Assembly (NCBI RefSeq): GCF_000733925.1
Contig: NZ_JPOO01000001.1
Coordinates: forward strand, 2,232,001 to 2,296,000
Length of the DNA stretch: 64,000 nt
Reading direction: 5' to 3'
From: Arenibacter algicola
Lineage (GTDB): Bacteria > Bacteroidota > Bacteroidia > Flavobacteriales > Flavobacteriaceae
The notes under the pieces are model-generated. The model saw only the letters and a program-made list of their open reading frames with translations. It made no database searches and was not told the DNA's origin. Every line of letters begins with the position of its first letter. Within the stretch, counting starts at the first letter, position 1. A program made the position numbers and the translations under genes. Positions 18,768 through 26,962 of the stretch are shown here, piece by piece.

Positions 18768-19907
18768 ATGCAAAAAATTAATGTTTTAGGTGTCTTTTTA
18801 ATACTGGCTTTGATGGTACAATGTAAGGAGGATAAGAAGTCGGTCGATAAGGTTGAAAGTAGTGCCCCAATGACTGTTGTTGCGGAATCGGTAGTCGACA
18901 CAACTCCTATTTTGATAGAAAAACCGGAAAATATAAAAGCACCGGATGGCATGGTATGGATTCCCGGGGGTGAGTTTATCCAAGGTGCCGTACCCCAAGA
19001 TAAAATGGCAATGGACCATGAAAAGCCTGCGCACATGGTAAAAGTAAATGGGTTTTTCATGGATGTTACGGAGGTGACCAATGCCCAATTCGCAATATTT
19101 GTTAAGGAAACAGGTTATGTTACTGTGGCCGAGCGGGCAATAGATTGGGAGGAAATGAAAACCCAGGTTCCAGAGGGTACACCCAAACCCCATGATTCTA
19201 TTTTACAACCGGGCTCTTTGACCTTCAAAAAAACTAAAACTTCTGTGCCCAACCTATACGATTTTTCACAATGGTGGAACTGGACCATAGGGGCCAATTG
19301 GAAACAACCCAACGGACCGGGAAGCAGCATTAAAGGAAAGGATAATGAACCTGTGGTACAAGTGGCCTACGAGGATGCTCTGGCCTATTGTGAATGGGCC
19401 GGTAGAAGATTGCCTACCGAGGCTGAGTGGGAAAGGGCTGCCAGAGGTAATAAAACCGAAAGTATCTATTTCTGGGGCGATGAGGACTCCAATTTGTCCC
19501 AAATGGCAAATACCTGGGAAGGGGAATTTCCGGTAACCAATAGCAAGGCCGATGGTTATGAACAGCGCGCCAAAGTTAAATCCTATCCTCCCAATGATTT
19601 TGGCCTATACGATATGGCCGGTAATGTATGGGAATGGACCAGCGATTGGTACAATACCAATTACTATAAGGAATTGGGAGCCTTGAATGGTCCTGTGGTA
19701 AATCCCCAAGGAGCAGCCACTCCATATAATCCAAATATGCCCTATGCCAAGGAAAAGGTTATGAGGGGAGGATCCTTTCTTTGCAATGCTTCTTATTGTG
19801 CCAGTTATAGGATTTCCTCCAGGATGGCTTCCAGCTTGGATTCTTCCTTGGAGCATTTGGGATTTAGGACAGTAGCTACAGTAGATATGCTTACAAAAGA
19901 AGAATAA
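18768..19907 (+). CDS. Formylglycine-generating enzyme (sulfatase-maturating), lipoprotein
   Basis: 379 residues. FGE/SUMF1 enzymes oxidise the sulfatase active-site Cys to formylglycine using O2 and copper. The domain runs from GMVWIPGGEFIQGA through RLPTEAEWERAARG and DMAGNVWEWTSDWY to VMRGGSFLCNASYC. Cys339 and Cys344 reproduce the C-x4-C catalytic pair of true FGEs, which FGE-like domains of other function (EgtB, GldK) lack. DSSLEHLGFRT matches the family's C-terminal motif. The N-terminus MQKINVLGVFLILALMVQC is a lipoprotein signal (Cys19) followed by KED, so the enzyme appears lipid-anchored outside the cytoplasm. Both sulfatases in this locus carry Cys-type sites and are likely clients. 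It precedes a strong terminator. Confidence 0.93.
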   Translation: MQKINVLGVFLILALMVQCKEDKKSVDKVESSAPMTVVAESVVDTTPILIEKPENIKAPDGMVWIPGGEFIQGAVPQDKMAMDHEKPAHMVKVNGFFMDVTEVTNAQFAIFVKETGYVTVAERAIDWEEMKTQVPEGTPKPHDSILQPGSLTFKKTKTSVPNLYDFSQWWNWTIGANWKQPNGPGSSIKGKDNEPVVQVAYEDALAYCEWAGRRLPTEAEWERAARGNKTESIYFWGDEDSNLSQMANTWEGEFPVTNSKADGYEQRAKVKSYPPNDFGLYDMAGNVWEWTSDWYNTNYYKELGALNGPVVNPQGAATPYNPNMPYAKEKVMRGGSFLCNASYCASYRISSRMASSLDSSLEHLGFRTVATVDMLTKEE

Positions 19908-19932
19908 CAGTTTTTATTATTTTGAAGATTTT

Positions 19933-19966
19933 AAATCCCCTTTGGCGTTGCCTAGGGGATTTTTTG
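19933..19966 (+). terminator. Intrinsic terminator after the FGE gene
   Basis: AAATCCCCT (19933-19941) pairs with AGGGGATTT (19954-19962), followed by TTTTG. It lies 26 bp beyond the stop and ends the plus-strand part of the polysaccharide locus before galK. Confidence 0.85.
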
Positions 19967-20035
19967 TGTTGATAGGTTTTGCTTTATACTCATTTATTAT
20001 AAATGTAAATTATACGTTTATAACAGATATTTTTT

Positions 20036-20043
20036 TATATTTG
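20036..20043 (+). promoter_or_regulatory. -7 element (TATATTTG) before galK
   Basis: Exact TANNTTTG match, 22 nt upstream of the galK ATG. The upstream region is very AT-rich but shows no clear TTG at the -33 position. Confidence 0.45.
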
Positions 20044-20065
20044 CGGCCTAATACACTTAAAGTCT

Positions 20066-21196
20066 ATGCCGTTTCCTGAAAATTTCACCCCTGATTTAGT
20101 CGTTGAATCCCCTGGAAGGATCAATCTGATAGGGGAGCACACAGATTATAATCTTGGCTATGTATTGCCTACGGCCATAGAGAAAAAAATTACTTTTAAA
20201 TTCATTAGGAACAATTCGGATAAGGAATGTAACCTTTATAGTTTGGGTTACAATACCGGGTTCACCCTTCAATTGGATAATATTGCAAGGAGCAATGTGG
20301 AATGGGAAAATTACATATTGGGCGTATTAAATGAAATTTTGTTGAGAACGGATAAGTTGAGAGGGTTCGACTGTACTATTGAAAGTAAATTGCCAATGGG
20401 TTCGGGTCTTAGTTCTTCTGCTGCTTTGGAATGTGGATTGGCATTTGGACTCAATGAACTGTTTGATCTAGGACTTTCCAAAATGGATATTGTGCAACTT
20501 TCGCAAAAGGCGGAGCATACCTTTGTAGGAACCCAATGTGGAATCATGGATCAATTTGCTTCTGTAATGAGTGAAAAGGGACACGTTATTTTGTTGGATT
20601 GCAAGACACTGGAACATCAGCAAATCCCCATAAAAATAGACCCGTATAAGATGATCATGCTGAATACAAAAGTGTCGCATAACTTGGCCTCCAGCGAGTA
20701 TAATACTAGGAAGCGGGAGTGTGAGGAAGGTGTAGCCATCATTCAGAAACAATATCCGGAAGTAAGGTCGTTAAGGGATGTAACAGCTACTATGATTCAA
20801 GAATTTAAGCAGACAATGGATGCAACACTTTTTAAAAGATGCAGTTTTATTGTTAGTGAAAACGATAGGGTGTTACAGACTGCCAATGCTTTAAAGGCCA
20901 ATGATTTAAAAGTTTTTGGAGCCTTACTATATGAGGCACATGAAGGGATCAGCAAATTATACGAAGTAAGCTGTCCGGAGTCTGATTTTTTGGTTGATTT
21001 TTCAAAGCAGTATGATGCTGTGTTAGGGGCTAGGCAAACCGGTGGTGGATTCGGAGGTTGTACCTTGAATATTGTCCATAAAGACAAGGTGGAGGCGTTT
21101 GTGAAGGAAGCCACGAGTGCATATAAAGAGGCTTTCAATATTGAATTGGAGGCGTTTGAGGTACAACCTAGTGCCGGAACTTACATTCAAAATTAA
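20066..21196 (+). CDS. galK: Galactokinase
   Basis: 376 residues. Phosphorylates alpha-D-galactose at C1 with ATP, the first committed Leloir step, in the cytoplasm. ESPGRINLIGEHTDYNLGYV (residues 14-33) is the galactokinase signature that binds galactose. LPMGSGLSSSAALE is the GHMP ATP-binding loop. GIMDQFAS holds the catalytic Asp, and GARQTGGGFGGCTLNIV is the third GHMP motif. galT follows after 5 bp, so the two form an operon with its own promoter after the FGE terminator. No galE or mutarotase is in this window. Its position next to the sulfatase locus would suit a galactose-containing glycan. Confidence 0.97.
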   Translation: MPFPENFTPDLVVESPGRINLIGEHTDYNLGYVLPTAIEKKITFKFIRNNSDKECNLYSLGYNTGFTLQLDNIARSNVEWENYILGVLNEILLRTDKLRGFDCTIESKLPMGSGLSSSAALECGLAFGLNELFDLGLSKMDIVQLSQKAEHTFVGTQCGIMDQFASVMSEKGHVILLDCKTLEHQQIPIKIDPYKMIMLNTKVSHNLASSEYNTRKRECEEGVAIIQKQYPEVRSLRDVTATMIQEFKQTMDATLFKRCSFIVSENDRVLQTANALKANDLKVFGALLYEAHEGISKLYEVSCPESDFLVDFSKQYDAVLGARQTGGGFGGCTLNIVHKDKVEAFVKEATSAYKEAFNIELEAFEVQPSAGTYIQN

Positions 21197-21201
21197 GCGT
21201 A

Positions 21202-22245
21202 ATGACAAATAGTTTTAATGACAATCCCCATAGAAGGTTAAATATTTTAACAGGAGAATGGATTTTGGTTTCTCCCCATAGGACCAAAAGGCCATGGCAG
21301 GGAAAGACCGAAAAAAGTGCTACTACTGATCTGCCGGTTTATGACCCTTCATGTTATCTTTGCCCTACTAACGAAAGAATGGGAGGGGAGTTCAATCCCA
21401 GTTACGAAAAACCATATTCCTTTGTCAACGATTTTTCGGCCCTATTGCCCAATGTAAAGGAAGAGTCCTATAAAAATGGCCTGTTGTACGCCGAATCCGA
21501 ATCAGGTATCTGTAAGGTAGTTTGCTTTTCGCCCAATCACTCCCTTACTTTACCCTTAATGTCCGTTTCGGAAATTGCGGACGTAATCTCTCTTTGGCAA
21601 AAGGAGTATAAGGAATTGGGGGCTGTAGACGGCATTAATCACGTTCAGATTTTTGAAAATAAAGGAGGCATAATGGGGTGTAGCAACCCTCACCCGCATG
21701 GACAAATTTGGGCACAGAATAAAATTCCACAGGAAGTACATAAGAAAATAGGAAATCTGCAGACTTATTGGGAAAAGCATGGTAGAAGTATTTTGGAGGA
21801 TTATTTGGAACAGGAATTACAGTTGGATGAGCGCGTTATAGTCGAAAACGAGCATTTTGTAGCGCTTATTCCGTACTGGGCAGTATGGCCTTATGAGACA
21901 ATGATCCTTCCCAAAAAAAAATTGGCACATATCGGTTTACTATCCGAGTCCGAAAAGATATCCTACGCAGAGATCCTAAAACAGCTTACTATTAAGTACG
22001 ATAATATATTTAACACTTCCTTTCCATATTCTGCAGGAATACATCAGGCACCTACAGATGGCAAGGACCATCCGGAATGGCATTTCCATATGTCATTTTA
22101 CCCACCCTTATTGCGTTCGGCAACTGTAAAAAAGTTTATGGTAGGTTATGAAATGTTTGCCAATCCACAACGCGATATTACGGCGGAACAGGCGGCCGAA
22201 ACAATGAAGTCTTTATCCAATGAACACTTTAGTCAACTAGGTTGA
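21202..22245 (+). CDS. galT: Galactose-1-phosphate uridylyltransferase
   Basis: 347 residues. Exchanges UMP between UDP-glucose and galactose-1-phosphate. NPHPHGQIW contains the HPH active site, with His166 as the nucleophile that becomes uridylylated. CYLCP (Cys51, Cys54) matches the zinc-site cysteines of the E. coli enzyme. LSPHRTKRPWQG-like sequence near the N-terminus and HFHMSFYPPLLRS near the C-terminus are also conserved. The start ATG is 5 bp after the galK stop, indicating co-transcription. Length is normal. Confidence 0.97.
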   Translation: MTNSFNDNPHRRLNILTGEWILVSPHRTKRPWQGKTEKSATTDLPVYDPSCYLCPTNERMGGEFNPSYEKPYSFVNDFSALLPNVKEESYKNGLLYAESESGICKVVCFSPNHSLTLPLMSVSEIADVISLWQKEYKELGAVDGINHVQIFENKGGIMGCSNPHPHGQIWAQNKIPQEVHKKIGNLQTYWEKHGRSILEDYLEQELQLDERVIVENEHFVALIPYWAVWPYETMILPKKKLAHIGLLSESEKISYAEILKQLTIKYDNIFNTSFPYSAGIHQAPTDGKDHPEWHFHMSFYPPLLRSATVKKFMVGYEMFANPQRDITAEQAAETMKSLSNEHFSQLG

Positions 22246-22278
22246 ATAAAGTAAATTATAATATTTGAAAATGGTGTA

Positions 22279-22311
22279 AATCTCCATGGGGGAACAGTTT
22301 CAATGGAGATT
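22279..22311. terminator. Inverted repeat between galT and the convergent small gene
   Basis: AATCTCCAT (22279-22287) and ATGGAGATT (22303-22311) are perfect 9-bp arms, and the right arm overlaps the stop of the minus-strand gene. No strong T-run follows on either strand, so it is a weak or bidirectional terminator candidate. Confidence 0.45.
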
Positions 22312-22525
22312 AGAGAGAGTCTTGGGTTTGAAGGGAATAACCTACTCGGCCCAATTCCTTTTTTGCCTTGTCCAATACAAAGGGGTTGTTGTAGACCAGT
22401 GATATGGTCTTATTGATAACATCAATATCCAATATTTTTAAATCTAAAATCCGACTTAGGTTTCTGGAAATAATGTTTTTGCTGTCTTCGGAAATAAGCT
22501 GTTCAACTTTAAGCAGTGTCGTCAT
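22310..22525 (-). CDS. Small HMA-fold-like protein without the CxxC metal site
   Basis: 71 residues. The pattern TLLKVEQLISEDSKNIISRN, then ILDIDVINKTISLVYNN and KAKKELGRVGYSL, follows the beta-alpha-beta-beta-alpha-beta layout of heavy-metal-associated (HMA) domains, including the terminal GY. The M-x-C-x-x-C loop is absent, since QLISEDS replaces it, so metal binding in the usual way is not expected. No cysteine is present at all. It has an ATG at 22525, convergent to galT. The family call is from fold pattern only. Confidence 0.6.
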   Translation of the reverse strand: MTTLLKVEQLISEDSKNIISRNLSRILDLKILDIDVINKTISLVYNNPFVLDKAKKELGRVGYSLQTQDSL

Positions 22526-22725
22526 GGGATCAAGGTTTTAAATTAATCGAGACGAAATTAGGCATCCAGGACCATATCCAAAATGATATAAATCAGTTTT
22601 GGTAACTATAGTGTTGTTCCATTAATAATTACACTAAAAATGAATAGCGGATATACAAACCTTTGTAGCGTCCAAATATCTTTTCTATTTCAAGGTGTAA
22701 TTACAACTCCTTTGGCCCATTAACC
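22526..22725. other. Intergenic, no gene seen
   Basis: 200 bp of AT-rich DNA between the HMA-like gene and cbpM. It should hold the promoter of the former and the 3' end of the cbpA-cbpM transcript. No clear hairpin or promoter match was found. Confidence 0.5.
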
Positions 22726-23013
22726 CTATCTGTATAGATCCAATTTATTTTTGAGTTGGGTAATTTCATTTTGCATTTTCTCCATCCTTTTTAGTAGTCG
22801 GGTAATAACCGCTATGCCTTCCAAGTTGATGTCTAGATCGGAATGGAGTCTAAGTATTTTTTCCGCTTTTGGTAATTGCTGAATGGGAAGATAATGTGTA
22901 TCTTCTTTAACTACGACATCTACCAGTCCGTACTCATAAAGCTCCATCACGAAATGGGTTTCTATATTGTAACTCATGCAAAAATCGGTAATCAGTATAT
23001 ATTCCTGTTCCAT
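22726..23013 (-). CDS. cbpM: Chaperone modulator CbpM-like protein
   Basis: 95 residues. CbpM proteins bind the J-domain of CbpA and inhibit its co-chaperone activity. The sequence opens with ILITDFCMSYNIETHF and has a MerR-like winged-helix feel (FVMELYEYGLVDVV, then LPIQQLPKAEKILRLHSDL). It ends in a coiled coil (RLLKRMEKMQNEITQLKNKL). It lies 67 bp downstream of cbpA on the same strand, the expected partner arrangement. The name rests on neighbourhood plus this pattern. Confidence 0.85.
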   Translation of the reverse strand: MEQEYILITDFCMSYNIETHFVMELYEYGLVDVVVKEDTHYLPIQQLPKAEKILRLHSDLDINLEGIAVITRLLKRMEKMQNEITQLKNKLDLYR

Positions 23014-23080
23014 AAGTATTAAATTTCATGAATGTGTTGGTTCAGCACCCTAGTAAAGGTTTCTCTTTTCATATATAAAA

Positions 23081-23974
23081 TTATTTTCTCAGGTTAGCCA
23101 ATTCCTTAAAAAGTTCTTTTTCTTTTGCCGTTAAATTGGTAGGGGTAACAAGGTTGTAGGTAATATATAGATCCCCATAAACGTCCTGTTTTTTGTATAC
23201 AGGGAAGCCCTTGCCTTTTAATTTAACTTTGGTGCCGTTCTGCGTTTCTGGTTTAACCTTTAATTTCACCTGTCCGTCAAACGTATTCACCATTATTTCA
23301 CCGCCTAAAAGGGCTGTATATAAGTCCAGGTTTACAGTAGTGTATAGGTTGTTGCCATCCCTTCTAAAGGCCGTGTCGTTTATGATGCCAAAGGTAATAT
23401 AAAGGTCGCCCTTAGGACCTCCCTGATGGCCCGGACCTCCATGACCGCTAATTTTTATGGTTTGCCCATTCTCAATTCCGGCAGGAACTGTAATTCTGAT
23501 ATTTTTACCGTTCACATTAAGGGTTTGTTTGTGTGTAGTAAATACATCCCTAAGGTGCAATTTTAACTCGGCATTTAGATCCTGGCCCCTAAAACGGGCC
23601 CTTCCCCTTCCTGAAAAGCCACCGGAACCCCCAAACATGGATTCGAAAAAGTCAGAGAAATCATGTTCTCCATAGCTTTGCGAATAGCTTTGACCGCCAC
23701 TTCCGTAGGCTGATTGTTGGGACGCCCTAGCTTTTTCAAACTCTTCCGCATGCTCCCAATCCTTTCCGTATTTGTCGTATTTTTTTCGTTTTTCCGGATC
23801 GCTAAGTACCTCATTGGCTTCATTGATTTCCTTAAACTTTTTTTCGGCCTCCTTGTCATTGGGGTTAACATCTGGATGATGTTTTCTGGCCAATTTCCGA
23901 TAGGCCTTTTTTATTTCGCTTTGACTGGCGCTTTTGTCCAATCCCAAGATTTTGTAGTAGTCTATAAATTTCAC
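23081..23974 (-). CDS. cbpA: DnaJ-type co-chaperone CbpA
   Basis: 297 residues starting with GTG. There is no early in-frame ATG, and the J-domain begins at once with KFIDYYKILGL. The J-domain (about 1-70) has the HPD motif in KHHPDVNPND that stimulates DnaK ATPase. A Gly/Ser-rich linker (about 85-125, ending FGGSGGFSG) and the C-terminal substrate-binding domains (VPAGIENGQTIKI, GDLYITFGI, VYGDLYITY) follow. The Cys-rich zinc finger of DnaJ is absent, which identifies the CbpA type. It is followed by cbpM, and a palindrome overlaps its promoter. Confidence 0.93.
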   Translation of the reverse strand: MKFIDYYKILGLDKSASQSEIKKAYRKLARKHHPDVNPNDKEAEKKFKEINEANEVLSDPEKRKKYDKYGKDWEHAEEFEKARASQQSAYGSGGQSYSQSYGEHDFSDFFESMFGGSGGFSGRGRARFRGQDLNAELKLHLRDVFTTHKQTLNVNGKNIRITVPAGIENGQTIKISGHGGPGHQGGPKGDLYITFGIINDTAFRRDGNNLYTTVNLDLYTALLGGEIMVNTFDGQVKLKVKPETQNGTKVKLKGKGFPVYKKQDVYGDLYITYNLVTPTNLTAKEKELFKELANLRK

Positions 23975-24092
23975 CTGGAAGTTATTTATGCTTTATACTT
24001 ATTCGATTTTTGAAACGTCAATTGCAATTTTTATAATTGAATTTATATCAACCCTACTTCATATAATATTTTTAGGTTAAAGTTACCTTCTG

Positions 24093-24122
24093 CAAAATTA
24101 TCTAAATCAGTTGTGGATCCAA
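24093..24122 (-). promoter_or_regulatory. cbpA promoter: TTG-N19-TAATTTTG
   Basis: On the minus strand TTG (24122-24120), 19 nt, then TAATTTTG (24100-24093) matches the Bacteroidota consensus in both boxes and spacing. The leader to the GTG at 23974 would be about 110 nt. The -33 TTG lies inside the palindrome 24105-24128. Confidence 0.65.
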
Positions 24123-24128
24123 CTGATT
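24105..24128. promoter_or_regulatory. Palindrome over the cbpA -33 box (candidate operator)
   Basis: AATCAGTTG, TGGATC, CAACTGATT: perfect 9-bp arms with a 6-nt centre. It covers the TTG of the minus-strand promoter and part of its spacer, where a repressor would block polymerase. The protein that would bind is unknown. Confidence 0.5.
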
Positions 24129-24301
24129 AAAATCATGAATCGATCTGTTTTATTTCACTAAATTTCGGTGTAACTTAAATAAAAATGGAACCAAGTATTA
24201 CTTCGATTATGATAAAAAATAATTCATTACAGCAGTACTTATTGAAAGTTGTCATTTAAATTTCGATACTATTTCGCTATTGGTCAACAAAAATTATTCA
24301 C

Positions 24302-25150
24302 ATGAAAAATATTTTGATACCCACGGATTTTTCCGATAATGCCTATAAGGCTATTTCCTATGCAGTTCATTTGCTTAAAGAGGAGAATTGTACCTTTCAT
24401 TTGTTGCATACCTATACTCCCGCCATTTATCAGTCCGAATATTTATTGCACAGTCCGGGACAATTGGGGTTAGGTGACATTTATCGTACAGATTCCGAAA
24501 CAAAATTGGAAGATCTAAAACAAAAGGTCATTTCTGAATTCAATAACCCAAAACATCATTTTAAAACCTATAGTGCCTTCAGTGTTCTTATGGAGGCTAT
24601 TGATGAACTGGTAGAAAGTAAAAAAATAGACCTTTTAATTATGGGAACCCAAGGAGCTACTGGGGCAAAAGAAATATTTTTGGGCAGTAGTACCGTACAT
24701 ACCATTAAAAGGGCAAAATGCCCTGTATTGGCAATCCCCTTCGATTTTGATGTAAAGATGCCCACGAAAATTCTATTTCCAACCGATTATGAAATTGACT
24801 ACAATTATGAATTGATAAAGCAGGTATTGTTTATAGCCAAGGTACATAAATCAACTTTGGATATTATGCATGTACGATCCAGTTATGAGCTCAACGAAGA
24901 GCAGAAAAAGAACAAAAGCAAATTACACCATTTACTTGCGGAAACTAAACATAAGTTTCATGAATTGCCGGATCAAGGAATTATAGAAGCCATTAATAGT
25001 ATTCAATCCGAGTTGAAGCCCCAAATGTTGGTGATGGTAAAGAACAAGCACAGTTTTTTGGAGAATCTATTTTTAAAACCTGTAATAAATCAAATTGGTT
25101 TTCATTCAAGTATCCCTTTTATGGTTTTGCCTTATCACTTATTGGGGTAG
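24302..25150 (+). CDS. Universal stress protein, tandem UspA domains
   Basis: 282 residues, about twice the length of a single UspA domain. The first domain begins MKNILIPTDFSDNAYKAISY and ends with the ATP-binding pattern MGTQGATGAKEIFLGSSTV followed by CPVLAIP. The second starts at KILFPTDYEIDYNYELI and ends in PFMVLPYHL with a degenerate nucleotide loop (KNKHSFLENLFLKPV), so only the first half is likely to bind ATP. Cytoplasmic. It is divergent from cbpA. The exact stress role is unknown. Confidence 0.92.
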   Translation: MKNILIPTDFSDNAYKAISYAVHLLKEENCTFHLLHTYTPAIYQSEYLLHSPGQLGLGDIYRTDSETKLEDLKQKVISEFNNPKHHFKTYSAFSVLMEAIDELVESKKIDLLIMGTQGATGAKEIFLGSSTVHTIKRAKCPVLAIPFDFDVKMPTKILFPTDYEIDYNYELIKQVLFIAKVHKSTLDIMHVRSSYELNEEQKKNKSKLHHLLAETKHKFHELPDQGIIEAINSIQSELKPQMLVMVKNKHSFLENLFLKPVINQIGFHSSIPFMVLPYHLLG

Positions 25151-25315
25151 ACAAATTATGAACTGCTAATAAGCTTTACTACTTCCCTAGGACTATGAAC
25201 AGGTTTCTTTCTTAAGTAAACCTATTCCCAATTTTACAACAAAAAGTAACGTTTCCGTGAAAAGGGGTGACAACCATAGTTTGTGCAACTAGTTTTATAA
25301 TAACTTTTTATAACT

Positions 25316-25351
25316 TTTGACGTAAGTTTTTTATTGAAAATCCTACTTTTG
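25316..25351 (+). promoter_or_regulatory. trxB promoter candidate: TTTG-N24-TACTTTTG
   Basis: TACTTTTG (25344-25351) matches TANNTTTG exactly and lies 32 nt before the trxB ATG. A TTTG at 25316-25319 is 24 nt upstream, slightly longer than usual spacing. Confidence 0.5.
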
Positions 25352-25383
25352 TTTTCTAACAAGTATTATAGAAGGTTTTTATT

Positions 25384-26352
25384 ATGGCAGATAAAGTAGA
25401 GCGTTTAAAAACGTTGATTATTGGTTCGGGACCTGCAGGCTATACTGCAGCTATATATGCATCTAGGGCAGATCTAAAGCCGGTGTTGTATACGGGAATG
25501 GAACCTGGTGGACAATTGACCACAACAACAGAGGTAGATAACTTTCCTGGATACCCAGATGGAGTTGACGGACCTACAATGATGATGCAATTACAGAAAC
25601 AGGCCGAAAGATTTGGTACTGAGGTACGTATAGGTATGGCTACCGCTGTTGATTTTAGCGATGAAGTAGGTGGAATACACAAGGTTACCATAGACGACAG
25701 TAAGGTTATAGAAGCGGAAACCGTAATTATTTCCACGGGTGCTACGGCGAAATATTTAGGTATCCCTAGCGAACAAAAACTTCGTGGAGGTGGTGTATCT
25801 GCATGTGCAGTATGTGATGGTTTCTTTTATAAAGGACAGGAAGTAGCTATTGTAGGGGCAGGGGATACTGCTGCTGAAGAGGCTTCTTATTTGGCCAATA
25901 TATGTAAAAAAGTTACTATGTTGGTACGAAGGGACGAAATGCGTGCTTCTAAGGCTATGCAACATAGGGTAAACAGCTTGGACAATATAGAAATTCGTTA
26001 TAACAGGGAAGTGGATACCGTTTTGGGCGATCAGGTAGTGGAAGGTTTAAGAATGGTGAACAATATTACCGGTGAAAAAGAGGACATTGCAATTACAGGA
26101 TTGTTCATTGCTATTGGCCATAAACCAAATACCGATATTTTTAAGGGGCAACTGGAAATGGACGAAACAGGGTATATAATTACCCAAGGTAAAACTACCA
26201 AAACTAGTAAGCCAGGGGTATTTGCCAGTGGGGATGTCCAAGACAAGGAATATAGGCAGGCTGTTACGGCTGCCGGTACCGGCTGTATGGCGGCACTTGA
26301 TGCGGAACGATATTTGGCGACCATAGAAAGCCATCAAGAAGTTTCGTCTTAG
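25384..26352 (+). CDS. trxB: Thioredoxin-disulfide reductase
   Basis: 322 residues. NADPH-dependent flavoenzyme that reduces thioredoxin in the cytoplasm. IIGSGPAGYTAAIYASRA (about 12-29) binds FAD. CAVCDG (Cys141, Cys144) is the redox-active disulfide. VGAGDTAAEEASYLA binds NADPH. ASGDVQDKEYRQAVTAAGTG is the conserved C-terminal FAD motif. Length and motif order are standard. It is a single gene with its own promoter and a strong terminator. Confidence 0.97.
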   Translation: MADKVERLKTLIIGSGPAGYTAAIYASRADLKPVLYTGMEPGGQLTTTTEVDNFPGYPDGVDGPTMMMQLQKQAERFGTEVRIGMATAVDFSDEVGGIHKVTIDDSKVIEAETVIISTGATAKYLGIPSEQKLRGGGVSACAVCDGFFYKGQEVAIVGAGDTAAEEASYLANICKKVTMLVRRDEMRASKAMQHRVNSLDNIEIRYNREVDTVLGDQVVEGLRMVNNITGEKEDIAITGLFIAIGHKPNTDIFKGQLEMDETGYIITQGKTTKTSKPGVFASGDVQDKEYRQAVTAAGTGCMAALDAERYLATIESHQEVSS

Positions 26353-26411
26353 GCGATATTAGAATCAGGATGCCTTAAATTTAATGCAACATTTGAATTA
26401 AGGGCTATTTG

Positions 26412-26459
26412 AAACGATCTGTACTAGGAACCTACGTTCCAGGTGCAGATCGTTTTTTT
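26412..26459 (+). terminator. Intrinsic terminator after trxB
   Basis: AAACGATCTG (26412-26421) and CAGATCGTTT (26446-26455) are perfect 10-bp arms, followed by TTTT. Good stem and T-run 60 bp past the stop. Confidence 0.85.
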
Positions 26460-26515
26460 AGTCATGGAGTGTAAATTTGTTATACTTTACTGGAAAGTCA
26501 AACTAGGATCTAAAC

Positions 26516-26962
26516 CTAGTTTAGACGTTTATAGTTTTCAGAATTTATTCGGTTCCCATCCGCATCAATAAAGATCTGGCTGTATTTGTCGCCCTCCAAT
26601 TGGAGTTCCATATGCCATTCCATATTTTCATTGGCAACTTTCCTCATAGATGCGGACATATATTCCAATTTTTCGGTCAGGGTACTGTCTGTGGCCTTAT
26701 AAGAGCCATAACCGAACCATTCAATGGAATCTGTTGGGACATATCGGGTCCACATTACCTTTCCATTATAAAACATTTTAATTTGACGGTAGCCATCTGT
26801 TGGAGGTATTGTTTTTACAACATCGTTACCATCGTAATTGTTAAAGCTTACTAATTCCCAAGTACCCTCCAAGGTGTTGGGGTTTTGAATTTTTGTGGAT
26901 GCCATTTCGGTCGCGGATACCAAAAACAACATCAAGAAAACTATTCCAAGTATTTTTTTCAT
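26516..26962 (-). CDS. Secreted lipocalin-like protein of unknown function
   Basis: 148 residues with a signal peptide (MKKILGIVFLMLFLVSATEM). The mature part begins TLEGTWELVSFNNYDGNDV, a beta-strand opening typical of lipocalin-like domains, with predicted beta-strands through IKMFYNGKVMWTRYVP, YGSYKATDSTLTEKLEYMS and MELQLEGDKYSQIFIDADG. No cysteine or catalytic motif is seen. It faces trxB convergently across the terminator. The ligand and role are unknown. The fold call is by pattern. Confidence 0.65.
   Translation of the reverse strand: MKKILGIVFLMLFLVSATEMASTKIQNPNTLEGTWELVSFNNYDGNDVVKTIPPTDGYRQIKMFYNGKVMWTRYVPTDSIEWFGYGSYKATDSTLTEKLEYMSASMRKVANENMEWHMELQLEGDKYSQIFIDADGNRINSENYKRLN

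Larger units (their letters stand above)
23975..24301. promoter_or_regulatory. Divergent intergenic region cbpA / universal stress protein
   Basis: 327 bp without a gene. It holds the minus-strand cbpA promoter and palindrome described separately. The right half, upstream of the stress-protein gene, is AT-rich. I found no exact TANNTTTG box for the plus strand. Confidence 0.6.

Noticed and set aside
24185..24259. 24-codon plus-strand frame beginning MEPSITSIM
   Set aside because: Too short, no Cys pattern or conserved feature; lies in the stress-protein leader and has no support.
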